Numbered from the stretch's first letter, positions 26,493 through 35,180 are shown. The stretch: 64,000 bases of DNA from Stenotrophomonas_A sp002429615 (GCA_031987425.1 DALZZL010000003.1:4919-68918), one strand, 5' to 3'. A program made the numbers and translations. Notes: generated by a model not told the origin, from the letters alone.

Positions 26493-27280
26493 AGCTGGCA
26501 GCGTCGAACATCGGCTGGGAATCCGCGGACGATGCAGCGGTCTATGCAAAGCTCAAGGCGTTGGGCTTTACCGGCCTGGAGATTGCGCCGACCAGGCTCG
26601 TGTCTGGACGCCCCTATGACCCGGAGAATCAGCGCCTGGCCGCGGCGCAGGTCGCGGAAATCGGCGATGCGTGGGGGCTTCGGGTATGTTCCATGCAGTC
26701 GATCTGGTATGGGTTGAGCGAGCGCATCTTCGGTTCGCAGGAAGAGCGCGATTTCCTGCTCCGCTATACCCGTCTGGCGGTCGATTTCGCGGCGGCCGTC
26801 GGTGTCCCGCACATGGTGTTTGGTTGCCCCAAGAACCGGGTCATCGATCACGCCGACCAGTATCCGATCGGCGTGCGGTTCTTTTCCGATTGCGCGGCCT
26901 ACGCGCAGGAGAAAGGGGTCGTCATCGGCATTGAAGCCAATCCACCGATCTACGGCACGAATTACCTGAACACGACCGCGGAAGCCTTGAGCTTGGTGCA
27001 GGAAATCGACTCTCCGGCGCTGAGGCTCAATCTGGACCTGGGCACGATCATCGCCAACCAGGAGCGTGTCGATTCCGTGCTCGCCGCGATTCCGTATGTG
27101 GGTCATGTGCAGATCAGCGAGCCAGGCCTTGCGGCGATCGTCAGCCGGCCGGAGCACGTGGAGCTGGCCCGGCTGTTGGTGACGCAGGGATATGCGGGGT
27201 GGGTGTCGCTTGAAATGAGGACCCTCGGCTTGCCGGAGCTCTTCAGTTCGCTTGAAGTCGTCGCTGAGCTGTTTGGCTGA
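26489..27280 (+). CDS. Sugar phosphate isomerase/epimerase-like TIM barrel protein
   Basis: A 263-residue protein of the xylose isomerase-like AP-endonuclease_2 superfamily. Acidic metal-ligand positions are visible at GLEIAPTR, IGIEANPP, LNLDLG and WVSLEMR, consistent with a divalent-metal isomerase or epimerase. The GTG start overlaps the stop of the aldo/keto reductase gene by 4 bp. Together the two could interconvert keto and hydroxyl positions of a sugar. No specific reaction can be assigned. Confidence 0.78.
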   Translation: MKLAASNIGWESADDAAVYAKLKALGFTGLEIAPTRLVSGRPYDPENQRLAAAQVAEIGDAWGLRVCSMQSIWYGLSERIFGSQEERDFLLRYTRLAVDFAAAVGVPHMVFGCPKNRVIDHADQYPIGVRFFSDCAAYAQEKGVVIGIEANPPIYGTNYLNTTAEALSLVQEIDSPALRLNLDLGTIIANQERVDSVLAAIPYVGHVQISEPGLAAIVSRPEHVELARLLVTQGYAGWVSLEMRTLGLPELFSSLEVVAELFG

Positions 27281-27319
27281 TCGGGTCCTGGACAAGGACT
27301 ACGCGCGCCCCGAGCCTGG

Positions 27320-27712
27320 ATGAGATCTATGCGGAAGTTTTTTGCGTTTGCGGTGATTGGTGGTCTAGGTACCGCAACCAACCTGTTGCTGTTTGCCGTT
27401 CTTGTCGACGTCCTGCATGGTCCAGCGGTGCCGGCGGCGATCCTGTGCTATCTGGTGGCCGCCACGCAGAACTACTTCCTGAATCATTATTGGACTTTCC
27501 GGGAGGTCGGCAGGCAGCCCGGCTTCCGGTTCCTGCATGGCTGGGGCAAGTTCCTGCTCGGCTCGCTGGTTGGCCTGGTCATCAATCTGGTCGTACTCAA
27601 GGCATCCATGGGGTTCTTTCCGTTTGCGACAATCTCACAGTTCCTCGGCATCATCGCGGCGTTGGGCGTGAACTTCTATATCGCCAAACGTTTTGTGTTC
27701 GGGTCGAGATAG
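27320..27712 (+). CDS. GtrA family membrane protein (polyprenyl-phosphate sugar flippase)
   Basis: A 130-residue protein with four membrane spans, of the GtrA/DPMS3 family. GtrA is thought to flip undecaprenyl-phosphate-linked sugar to the periplasmic side for O-antigen side-branch addition. Marks are FAVIGGLGTATNLLLFAVL, the NYFLNHYWTF loop and the C-terminal NFYIAKRFVF. Start either at 27320 (MRSMRKFF) or three codons later at 27329. GT2 genes at 28868 and 29873 give the expected GtrB-like partner. Confidence 0.88.
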   Translation: MRSMRKFFAFAVIGGLGTATNLLLFAVLVDVLHGPAVPAAILCYLVAATQNYFLNHYWTFREVGRQPGFRFLHGWGKFLLGSLVGLVINLVVLKASMGFFPFATISQFLGIIAALGVNFYIAKRFVFGSR

Positions 27713-27739
27713 GACTAGATAGAAACAATACTTCGAGCG

Positions 27740-28864
27740 ATGAAAGACATCATTGTGGTGGGCGGCGGGTTCTTTGGCGTATGCATCGCGGAGCATCTCG
27801 CGAGGGGCGGCGCCAAGGTTCATCTGTACGAGAGGGAAAATGCCCTGATGACCAGGGCGTCCTTCAACAACCAGGCGCGCGTGCACAATGGCTATCACTA
27901 CCCGCGAAGTGTGTTGACCGCGCTGCGCTCGCGGCTCTCGTTCCCCAGGTTCGTGGACGAGTTCAGGGATTGCATCGATTCCTCGTTCGAGATGCAGTAT
28001 CTGATCGGCAAGCCGCTGGGCAAGGTCACCGGGCTCCAGTTCCAGAAGTTCTGTGATCGGGTCGGGGCGAGGTGCGTTCCTGCTTCGCACGCAGTGCAGG
28101 ATATGGTCAATCCGACATTCATCGAGGCCTGCTTTTCCGTCACCGAATACGCGTTCGACGCGGTCGCCCTGAGGGAAAAGATGCTGGGCAGGTTGTCGGA
28201 CGCCGGCGTCGAGCTGCACATGGGGGTTTCCGTGGAGCGCGTCCGTCAGGAGGGGCCTGGCCTGGTGGTCGAGGTGCGCAAGGAAGGCGAGCTGGAATCC
28301 AACGAGGTGCACGCCAGCCATGTTTTCAACTGCGCCTACTCCCGGATCAACCATCTAAACGCCAACTCCGGGCTGGAGCTGATACCGCTCAAGCATGAAG
28401 TGACCGAAATGTGCCTTGTCGAGGTACCTCCGGAGCTGCGGGACATTGGCATCACGGTGATGTGCGGCCCGTTCTTTTCCGTCATGCCTTTCCCGTCGGC
28501 AGGGCTGCACTCCTTCAGCCATGTGCGTTACACGCCTCACTACGAGTGGTCCGACCAGCAAGGGGAGCGCTATGACGACAGCCTGCGCGTACTCGGGGGG
28601 CATGGGCGCAAGTCGGCCTGGCGCCATATGCAGAAGGATGCGGCCAGATACATCCCGCTGCTTGAGCAGTGCGTCTACAAGCGCTCCTTGTGGGAGACCA
28701 AGACCGTGCTTCCGCGCAGCGAGTCCGATGATTCCCGGCCGATCCTGTTGAAGGAAGATCATTCGCTCAAGGGGCTTCATTGTGTCATGGGCGGTAAGAT
28801 CGATAATGTCTATGACGCCATCGACGCGATTAGTGCGCGGGGCTTGGCGAGTTCTCGGGGGTGA
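27740..28864 (+). CDS. FAD-dependent oxidoreductase (DAO-like)
   Basis: A 374-residue flavoprotein with an N-terminal Rossmann FAD loop (VVGGGFFG, 6-13; acidic residue at the end of strand two, HLYERE) and a conserved RVHNGYHYPRS segment near residue 55. C-terminal MGGKIDNVYDA resembles the FAD-closing motif of the D-amino-acid oxidase superfamily. Such proteins occur in polysaccharide clusters, where their substrates are largely unknown. It lies between gtrA and two GT2 genes, close enough for one operon (27 and 3 bp gaps). Confidence 0.8.
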   Translation: MKDIIVVGGGFFGVCIAEHLARGGAKVHLYERENALMTRASFNNQARVHNGYHYPRSVLTALRSRLSFPRFVDEFRDCIDSSFEMQYLIGKPLGKVTGLQFQKFCDRVGARCVPASHAVQDMVNPTFIEACFSVTEYAFDAVALREKMLGRLSDAGVELHMGVSVERVRQEGPGLVVEVRKEGELESNEVHASHVFNCAYSRINHLNANSGLELIPLKHEVTEMCLVEVPPELRDIGITVMCGPFFSVMPFPSAGLHSFSHVRYTPHYEWSDQQGERYDDSLRVLGGHGRKSAWRHMQKDAARYIPLLEQCVYKRSLWETKTVLPRSESDDSRPILLKEDHSLKGLHCVMGGKIDNVYDAIDAISARGLASSRG

Positions 28865-28867
28865 TGC

Positions 28868-29827
28868 GTGAAGAGTGATTCGTTTGTTTCCGTGGTTTAT
28901 GTCGTGGAGAGTGGCGTGCCACTGCGCCACGACGAGATTTCGGCGATGCAGAAAGAGCTCAATGATCGGTACTCGGATTACGAGATCGTCATCATTGGGC
29001 AGGGCGCGATCATGGACTCGGCTGCCAGCAGGAACATCGGCGACATGCTGAAGACCCTGCCCAGCGTCCGCTACATCCAGCTGGTGGGCACGGTCAGCCT
29101 GGACGTGGCCTGGGCTGCGGGGCTGGAAAATGCCATCGGCGATTTCGTCGTGCTTTTCGAGCACGCAACGGACCCGGTTTCCGTGGTTCCGGAGGTGGTC
29201 GAACTCTGCAAGTCGGGCTACGACGTCGTGGTGGGCACGGCGGTGCAGCGCAGGACGCTGGCGTACAGGGCGTTCAGGTATTTCGCCGATCGGCTGCTGC
29301 GCGCGATCGACTACCAGCTGCCCAAGAACGCGACCAGCCTTCGATGCCTGAGCCGGCGCGCGGTGAACGCGGTAACCAGTACCGGGCGATTCCATCACCA
29401 GTTCTATCTGCGGATCCAGAAGACCGGATACCCGTCGGTGGCCTACAACTACCAGCGGAATTCTCCGTTGACGGGCGAGATGTCGCTGGCGCAGGGGGTC
29501 TATCGTCTGGTGCAGCTGATGGTGTTCAACTCGCTGCGCCCGCTGCGATGGATGTCCGTGCTGGGCTTCCTGGGCGGGCTCGCCTCTTTCATATTGGCGA
29601 CGTACAGCGTGTTGATCCACCTGATCAGCAACAACGTCGTGCCTGGCTGGACCACCGTCATTCTGTCCATGTCGATGATGTTCATGTTCCAGTTCATCAT
29701 GATGGCGTTCTTCGGGGAGTACCTGAGCCGGCTTCTCGATGATCGAAGTGAGCGTGGCGATTATTCCATCGCCTTCGAGAAGAACAGCCTGGTCATGCTC
29801 AACCAGGACAGGGTCAATGTGATGTGA
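28868..29827 (+). CDS. GT2-like membrane protein with degenerate catalytic motif
   Basis: A 319-residue protein laid out like GtrB/DPM1 enzymes: a GT-A domain (1-210) followed by two membrane spans (about 228-250 and 255-282) and a short tail. The canonical DxD is missing: where the neighbour at 29873 has VVVMDADLQDPP, this one has VVLFEHATDP (96-103). The early VSVVYVVESGVPLR also lacks the usual PxYNE. It is either an inactive partner or a transferase with a metal-independent site. GTG start 3 bp after the previous stop; a weak start, but no better one exists. Confidence 0.7.
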   Translation: MKSDSFVSVVYVVESGVPLRHDEISAMQKELNDRYSDYEIVIIGQGAIMDSAASRNIGDMLKTLPSVRYIQLVGTVSLDVAWAAGLENAIGDFVVLFEHATDPVSVVPEVVELCKSGYDVVVGTAVQRRTLAYRAFRYFADRLLRAIDYQLPKNATSLRCLSRRAVNAVTSTGRFHHQFYLRIQKTGYPSVAYNYQRNSPLTGEMSLAQGVYRLVQLMVFNSLRPLRWMSVLGFLGGLASFILATYSVLIHLISNNVVPGWTTVILSMSMMFMFQFIMMAFFGEYLSRLLDDRSERGDYSIAFEKNSLVMLNQDRVNVM

Positions 29828-29872
29828 TTTTCAGGCGACTGATTGCGCTTGAATGTAGCCAGACGGGAATGG

Positions 29873-30847
29873 ATGAGAATGAAAAAGCTGATTTCGATCA
29901 TCGGTCCAATGCACAACGAGGAGGCGCTTGTCGCCCAGTTCTGCGAAGAGACCTTGCGGGCGTTGGAGCCGATTGCTGATCGTTACGATATCGAACTGCT
30001 CCTGGTGGAGGACGGTTCGCGCGACAACACGTTCGAACAGATGAAATCGGTCCATGCCCGGTTCCCGGAAACGATCAGCCTGCTTCGGTTGACCAGGAAC
30101 TTTGGGCTCGAGGGGGCCATCCACGAGGGCCTGAGGACCGCTTCCGGCGATGCGGTCGTGGTGATGGATGCCGACCTGCAGGACCCACCCGCTGTCGTCC
30201 TTGAGATGATCAGTGCGTGGGAGCAGGGCGCCGACATCGTCGTGGGGTCGCGTTCGGGTCGACCGAGTGACAGCTTCTTCAAGCGGGCGACCGCGGGCCT
30301 CTTCTACAAGATCATGGATGCGCTGTCCGGCAAGCTGAAGCTGGAGGAGAGCGCGGCGAACTTCCGTCTGCTTGATCGCAAGGCCGTCTCCAAGCTGCTG
30401 GAACTGCCGGAAGTCAACGGCGTCTTCAGGGTGCTGGTGCCCTATCTGGGTATGAACACGAGCGTCGTCGCCTACGAGCGGGACAGGCGATTCGCCGGCG
30501 AAACGAAGTACAAGTTGATGTCGATGGTCCGCTACGCGCTCGACAGCCTGACCGGCATTTCGATCGAGCCGCTGCGGAAGATCGGTCTGGTGGCGGGCGT
30601 CTCGTTGCTCTGCCTGATCGGTTCGCTCGGCGCGCTGTTCGTCGCGCCGCGGGAATGGGCTGCGCCGCTCGTGGTGTGTGCGGTCGTGTCGCTGCAGTTC
30701 TCGTTGCTGTTCTTCGTGCTGGCGGTCATCGGCGAGTATCTGGGGCAGCTGCATATCGAGTCCAAGGGCCGGCCGATCGCGTTGCCGTACGAATTCCGGC
30801 CTAGTGGGTCCTCGGTGCGGCGGAAGTCGGCTGCGGTTTCCTCTTGA
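29873..30847 (+). CDS. GtrB/ArnC-like family 2 glycosyltransferase
   Basis: A 324-residue DPM1-type enzyme that loads a sugar from a nucleotide donor onto undecaprenyl phosphate. It has PMHNEE near the N-terminus, the VEDGSRDNT segment, DAD at 99-101 followed by LQDPP, and two membrane spans near 242-262 and 272-298 with the family-typical FFVLAVIGEYLGQLH. The ATG at 29873 has GGGA 5 bp upstream; 29879 is an alternative. It is the intact counterpart of the degenerate GT2 just before it and would serve the GtrA flippase encoded at 27320. Confidence 0.87.
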   Translation: MRMKKLISIIGPMHNEEALVAQFCEETLRALEPIADRYDIELLLVEDGSRDNTFEQMKSVHARFPETISLLRLTRNFGLEGAIHEGLRTASGDAVVVMDADLQDPPAVVLEMISAWEQGADIVVGSRSGRPSDSFFKRATAGLFYKIMDALSGKLKLEESAANFRLLDRKAVSKLLELPEVNGVFRVLVPYLGMNTSVVAYERDRRFAGETKYKLMSMVRYALDSLTGISIEPLRKIGLVAGVSLLCLIGSLGALFVAPREWAAPLVVCAVVSLQFSLLFFVLAVIGEYLGQLHIESKGRPIALPYEFRPSGSSVRRKSAAVSS

Positions 30848-30894
30848 AGGTTGGACAAGACCAGGGCGCGCTTCGCGCACCAGGGGATGGCCTC

Positions 30895-32055
30895 GTGAAT
30901 GCAGTTGGCCGCAGGCAGGCGCCCGCGACAAAGCGGCTATTGCTGGTCGCGTTCTATCCGCCGGAGCGTGGCACCGGCGGAGGGTTGCGCTTGCTCGACA
31001 TGTACCGCCTGCTGGCCGAGCAGGTGGATGGGCTTTCGCTCACGCTGCTCACCTGCAGTCATGGCGATGCGCTCGAGCCGGAGCTGGCGTCCATCTTCGA
31101 GCGTGTCGTGCAGCTGCCGGTCGAGTCATTCAACGAGGCAGGCATCCTCGCCAGTGGCGTGCTCGATGAGCGCTTCGACGCGGTGGACCTGCAGTTCTTA
31201 CAGGCGGGTGACTTGGCGGGCTTCTTCCAGAACAGTGGAATCCCGCGGGTGGTCGTATCCCCGGTGGAGTCCCATGTGCGTGCAGCCGCCTTGGCGCTGC
31301 GTCATCGACGCGTTCCGTACCTGCCGAGCAAGCACTGGCTGCTGTGGGATCTGCGGATTGCGCTGCGCGAACTACGTGGCGTCTGGCGCGCTGATCGGGT
31401 GATGTGCGTGTCCGAGGGGGATGCGCGGGTGCTTCGCAAATTCAGGTTCTGGGGGGGCGTACAGGCGGTGGAGACCGGGATCTCGGTTGCCGAGTTTCCT
31501 GAATCCCTCCGCGGACTGCCGCAGCGGCCGCTGCAGGGTGCGCCGACGGTTGTGTTTCTGGCCTATTTCGGCTCGCAGACCAATCTTGACGCGCTGGAGT
31601 GGTATTTACGTGACGTCCATCCGGTTGTGAAGGCCGCGCATCCCGGATACCGCCTGCGTGTTGCCGGGCGCGGTCTTGCCAGCTTGCCGGCAGGGGCCGA
31701 TGAAAACGTCGATCTGGTCGGCGAAGTGGACTCGCTGGAAGGCGAGTTGAAATACGCATGGGTAGGCATCGCGCCTGCACTGGGTGGCGCCGGATTGCGT
31801 GGTAAGATCAACCAATATGCGATTGCGGGGGTGCCTTGTGTGGCGTCCACGCTGGCCGGCAAGGGTTTCGCATACGAGCCCGGGCGCAGCATCCGTCTCG
31901 CGGCCAACGCATCGCAGTTCGCCCAAGCCTGCATCGATCTTCTCGCCGATCCCGGTGAAAACCGCGAGATGGGTCGGCTGGCACGGGAAGTCTGTCTGAG
32001 GGAGTATTCCTGGGACAGCCGGCTGCCTGCGCTGCGCAAGATTTTTTCCCTTTAG
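30895..32055 (+). CDS. Family 4-like glycosyltransferase (GT-B)
   Basis: A 386-residue cytoplasmic GT-B enzyme. The N-terminal LLLVAFYPPERGTGGGLRLL is the acceptor-side glycine loop; the C-terminal half has the donor-side pattern FLAYFGSQTNLDALEW, RLRVAGRG and APALGGAGLRGKINQYAIAGVPCVAS. It probably adds one sugar during O-chain or core assembly. Start: the GTG at 30895 has AGGGGATGG upstream; a TTG at 30844 overlapping the previous stop is an alternative that would add 17 residues without similarity. Last gene of the low-GC block before gmd. Confidence 0.85.
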   Translation: MNAVGRRQAPATKRLLLVAFYPPERGTGGGLRLLDMYRLLAEQVDGLSLTLLTCSHGDALEPELASIFERVVQLPVESFNEAGILASGVLDERFDAVDLQFLQAGDLAGFFQNSGIPRVVVSPVESHVRAAALALRHRRVPYLPSKHWLLWDLRIALRELRGVWRADRVMCVSEGDARVLRKFRFWGGVQAVETGISVAEFPESLRGLPQRPLQGAPTVVFLAYFGSQTNLDALEWYLRDVHPVVKAAHPGYRLRVAGRGLASLPAGADENVDLVGEVDSLEGELKYAWVGIAPALGGAGLRGKINQYAIAGVPCVASTLAGKGFAYEPGRSIRLAANASQFAQACIDLLADPGENREMGRLAREVCLREYSWDSRLPALRKIFSL

Positions 32056-32091
32056 ATTTTCACCATCCAATCGACTGAGGTTTAGGAAGTA

Positions 32092-33177
32092 ATGAGTAAG
32101 GTCGCCTTGATTACGGGTGTGACGGGCCAGGACGGTTCGTATCTCGCCGAGTTCCTGCTGGGCAAGGGCTATATCGTTCACGGTATCAAGCGCCGTAGCT
32201 CGCTGTTCAACACCGACCGAATCGATCACCTGTACCAGGATCCGCACGTCAAGGATCGCCGGTTCATCCTGCATCACGGTGACATGACCGATTCGAGCAG
32301 CATGATCCGCATCATCCAGCAGACCCAGCCGGATGAGATCTACAACCTTGCCGCGCAGAGCCACGTCGCCGTGTCGTTCCAGGAGCCGGAATACACCGCC
32401 AACTCCGACGCGCTGGGCCCGCTGCGCGTGCTCGAGGCGATCCGCATCCTCGGTCTAGAGAAGAAGACGCGCTTCTACCAGGCTTCGACCTCGGAGCTGT
32501 ACGGCCTGGTGCAGGAAATCCCGCAGAAGGAGACCACGCCGTTCTATCCGCGTTCTCCGTATGCGGTCGCCAAGCTGTATGCCTACTGGATCACCGTGAA
32601 CTATCGCGAGTCCTACGGCATGTACGCGTGCAACGGCATCCTGTTCAACCACGAATCGCCGGTGCGTGGCGAGACCTTCGTGACCCGCAAGATCACCCGC
32701 GCCCTGGCCCGCATCAAGCTGGGCCTGCAGAGCTGCCTGTACCTGGGCAACCTGGATGCGCTGCGCGACTGGGGTCACGCCAAGGACTACGTGGAAATGC
32801 AGTGGCTGATGCTGCAGCAGGACCAGCCGGAAGACTTCGTGATCGCCACCGGCGTGCAGTTCAGCGTGCGCGACTTCTGTGACGCGGCCGCTGCCGAACT
32901 CGGCATCACCATCCGCTGGGAAGGCAAGGGCGTGGAAGAGAAGGGCTACGATGCGCAGGGCAACTGCATCATCGCCGTCGACCCGCTGTACTTCCGTCCG
33001 GCCGAAGTGGAAACCCTGCTCGGTGATGCGACCAAGGCCAAGCAGAAGCTGGGCTGGGAGCCGAAGATCACGTTCAAGGAACTCGTCGCCGAAATGGTGC
33101 GCGAAGACCTGAAGTCCGCCGAGCGCGACGAACTGGTCAAGCGCCACGGCTACAACGCCTTCGATTTCCACGAGTAA
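32092..33177 (+). CDS. gmd: GDP-mannose 4,6-dehydratase
   Basis: A 361-residue extended SDR enzyme that makes GDP-4-keto-6-deoxy-D-mannose from GDP-mannose (supplied by XanA/XanB). NAD(P) loop TGVTGQDGSYL, the characteristic KRRSSLFNTDRIDHL, catalytic STSELYG and YAVAK, and NHESPVRGETFVTRKI are all present. Its product feeds GDP-fucose, GDP-rhamnose or perosamine routes; here the only candidate next enzyme is the altered SDR at 19934. Base composition returns to high GC. It is the last gene before etfA, which in Xanthomonas marks the other edge of the variable LPS locus. Confidence 0.96.
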   Translation: MSKVALITGVTGQDGSYLAEFLLGKGYIVHGIKRRSSLFNTDRIDHLYQDPHVKDRRFILHHGDMTDSSSMIRIIQQTQPDEIYNLAAQSHVAVSFQEPEYTANSDALGPLRVLEAIRILGLEKKTRFYQASTSELYGLVQEIPQKETTPFYPRSPYAVAKLYAYWITVNYRESYGMYACNGILFNHESPVRGETFVTRKITRALARIKLGLQSCLYLGNLDALRDWGHAKDYVEMQWLMLQQDQPEDFVIATGVQFSVRDFCDAAAAELGITIRWEGKGVEEKGYDAQGNCIIAVDPLYFRPAEVETLLGDATKAKQKLGWEPKITFKELVAEMVREDLKSAERDELVKRHGYNAFDFHE

Positions 33178-33201
33178 TCGGCGGGGAAGTGGCAGAAATG
33201 C

Positions 33202-33235
33202 GAAAGGGTCCGCTTCAAGCGGACCCTTTCATTTT
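33202..33235 (+). terminator. Terminator between gmd and etfA
   Basis: The arms GAAAGGGTCCGCTT and AAGCGGACCCTTTC (33202-33215, 33217-33229) form a long stem followed by ATTTTG. It separates the convergent gmd and etfA genes and ends the O-antigen operon. Confidence 0.85.
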
Positions 33236-33296
33236 GTGCCATCGAATGCGCCGGTGAAGGCCAATGCAGGCGCCTTCACCGTTCCACGTCCGGCCC

Positions 33297-34235
33297 TTAC
33301 AGCGCCTTTTCCAGCTCCGGCAGCAGGGTGAACAGATCACCCACCAGCCCGATATCGGCAATCTCGAAGATCGGCGCTTCGCCGTCCTTGTTGATCGCCA
33401 CGATGGTGCCGGCGTCCTTGATGCCGGTCAGGTGCTGGATCGCGCCGCTGATACCCACGGCCACGTACAGCTCCGGCGCGATGATCTTGCCGGTCTGGCC
33501 CACCTGCAGCTCGTTCGGCACGTAGCCGGCGTCCACCGCCGCGCGCGAGGCGCCCACCGCGGCACCGAGCTTGTCGGCGAGCTGGTAGATGACCTTGAAG
33601 TTCTCTTCCGAGCCGACGCCGCGGCCACCGGACACCACGCGCTTGGCGCTCTGCAGGTCCGGACGGTCGGACTTGCCGGCGGCCAGGCCAACGAAGCGGG
33701 TATGCGTGGGCAGCGTGGCGTCGGCCTGCGCGGCCTCGACGCTGGCGCTGCCGCCCTTCGCCGCTTCCGGCCAGGAAGCCGTGCGCACCGTGGCCACCAC
33801 GACCTGGTCGGCCGGGGCTTCGACGGTGATGATCGCGTTGCCGGCGTAGATCGGGCGCTGGAAGGTATGCGTGCCTTCCACGGCCATCAGGTCGGAGACC
33901 TGGTTGACCCCCAGCAGCGCGGCCACCACCGGCATCAGGTCCTTGCCGAACGTGGTCGACGGACCCAGGACGTGGCTGTAGCCGGATGCCAGGGCCGCGA
34001 TCTGCGGGCCAAGCACCTGCGCCAGCGCATGTTCGTTGGCCGGGTTGGTTACGGTCAGCACGCGCGCCACGCCGGCGATCTGCGCCGCCTGCGCGGCCAC
34101 GCCGGCCGGGTCGGCGGCCAGCACGACGATGTCGATGGCCTCGGGCTGCATGGCCTGGGCCGCGCTGACGGTCTTGGCGGTGGCGGCGTTGAGCTGTCCG
34201 CCCAGGTGTTCGGCGACGATGAGTACCTTGGCCAT
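33297..34235 (-). CDS. etfA: Electron transfer flavoprotein subunit alpha
   Basis: A 312-residue FAD-binding subunit of ETF, which takes electrons from acyl-CoA dehydrogenases and passes them to ETF-QO (encoded at 52646). The C-terminal FAD domain shows SGGRGVGS, GQTGKIIAPELYVAVG and ISGAIQHLTG, and DAGTIVAINKD. The start at 34235 overlaps the etfB stop by one base (TAATG). It is a housekeeping gene lying between two polysaccharide blocks. Confidence 0.96.
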   Translation of the reverse strand: MAKVLIVAEHLGGQLNAATAKTVSAAQAMQPEAIDIVVLAADPAGVAAQAAQIAGVARVLTVTNPANEHALAQVLGPQIAALASGYSHVLGPSTTFGKDLMPVVAALLGVNQVSDLMAVEGTHTFQRPIYAGNAIITVEAPADQVVVATVRTASWPEAAKGGSASVEAAQADATLPTHTRFVGLAAGKSDRPDLQSAKRVVSGGRGVGSEENFKVIYQLADKLGAAVGASRAAVDAGYVPNELQVGQTGKIIAPELYVAVGISGAIQHLTGIKDAGTIVAINKDGEAPIFEIADIGLVGDLFTLLPELEKAL

Positions 34236-34981
34236 TACAGCAACCCCTTCTGCTTGAGTGCGGCCACCAGCTCGGCGGCATCCTTCACCATGACGCCGCG
34301 GCTGCGCTTGGCCGGCGGGGCGTAACGGGTGGTCTTCAGGCTGTCGTTGGCATCCACGCCGAGGTCGGCGAACGCGATGGTCTCCAGCGGCTTGCTCTTG
34401 GCCTTCATGATGTCCGGCAGCTTGATGAAGCGCGGCTCGTTGAGGCGCAGGTCGGTGGTGACCACCGCCGGCAAATCGACTTCCAGCGTTTCCAGGCCGG
34501 CGTCGACTTCGCGGGTCACCGTGGCCTTGCCGTCGGCGATGGCGAGCTTGGAGGCGAACGTCGCCTGCGGGCGGCCCCACAGCGTGGCGAGCATCTGCCC
34601 GGTCTGGTTGGCGTCGTCGTCGATCGCCTGCTTGCCGAGGATCACCAGCTGCGGCTGTTCCTTCTCGACCAGCTTGAGCAGGGCACGGGCAGCGGTCAGC
34701 GGCTGCACGGCGGCATCGGTGACGACATGGATGGCGCGGTTGGCGCCCATCGCCAGGCCGTTGCGCAGGTGCGCGGCGGCGTCGGCGGGGGCCAGGGTGA
34801 CCACGACGACTTCGCTGGCGACGCCGGCGTCGCGCAGGCGCAGCGCCTCTTCGAGGGCGATTTCATCGAACGGGTTGGGCGAAAGCTTGACGCCGTCCGT
34901 GACCACGCCGGAGCCGTCCGGCTTGACCTGGATGCGGACGTTGTAGTCCACCACGCGCTTGTAGGCGACGAGGATTTTCAT
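34235..34981 (-). CDS. etfB: Electron transfer flavoprotein subunit beta
   Basis: A 248-residue AMP-binding subunit of ETF. Characteristic are MKILVAYKRVVDYNVRI at the start, NPFDEIALEEALRL, GKQAIDDDANQTGQMLA and the late DLPDIMKAK-like segment (KLPDIMKAKSKPLE). It precedes and is coupled to etfA. A TAAAAT -10 candidate (35050-35055, minus strand) lies about 70 bp upstream, but its -35 is poor. Length is normal for the family. Confidence 0.96.
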   Translation of the reverse strand: MKILVAYKRVVDYNVRIQVKPDGSGVVTDGVKLSPNPFDEIALEEALRLRDAGVASEVVVVTLAPADAAAHLRNGLAMGANRAIHVVTDAAVQPLTAARALLKLVEKEQPQLVILGKQAIDDDANQTGQMLATLWGRPQATFASKLAIADGKATVTREVDAGLETLEVDLPAVVTTDLRLNEPRFIKLPDIMKAKSKPLETIAFADLGVDANDSLKTTRYAPPAKRSRGVMVKDAAELVAALKQKGLL

Positions 34982-35180
34982 CTTGTACGAGATCCTTCAG
35001 CTGTTGCGGGAAGGCCCGGCCGCGGCGGCTGGCGCGGGGCAGTGAGCCGATTTTAGCCGGCAAAGCGCCTCCGTGCGATGGCGTATGGAAATGCTGCGCT
35101 GCGTCATCGGGACGGGCTTCAGGGATGTGGCCGGGCCAAAGCGGATATCCTTCCCGTCTTTGCGTGACGGGAGTTTCCAG

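Noticed and set aside
33297..34981. etfAB considered as foreign genes within the LPS island
   Set aside because: They are core genes with normal composition; their place next to LPS genes is the known xanthomonad arrangement.
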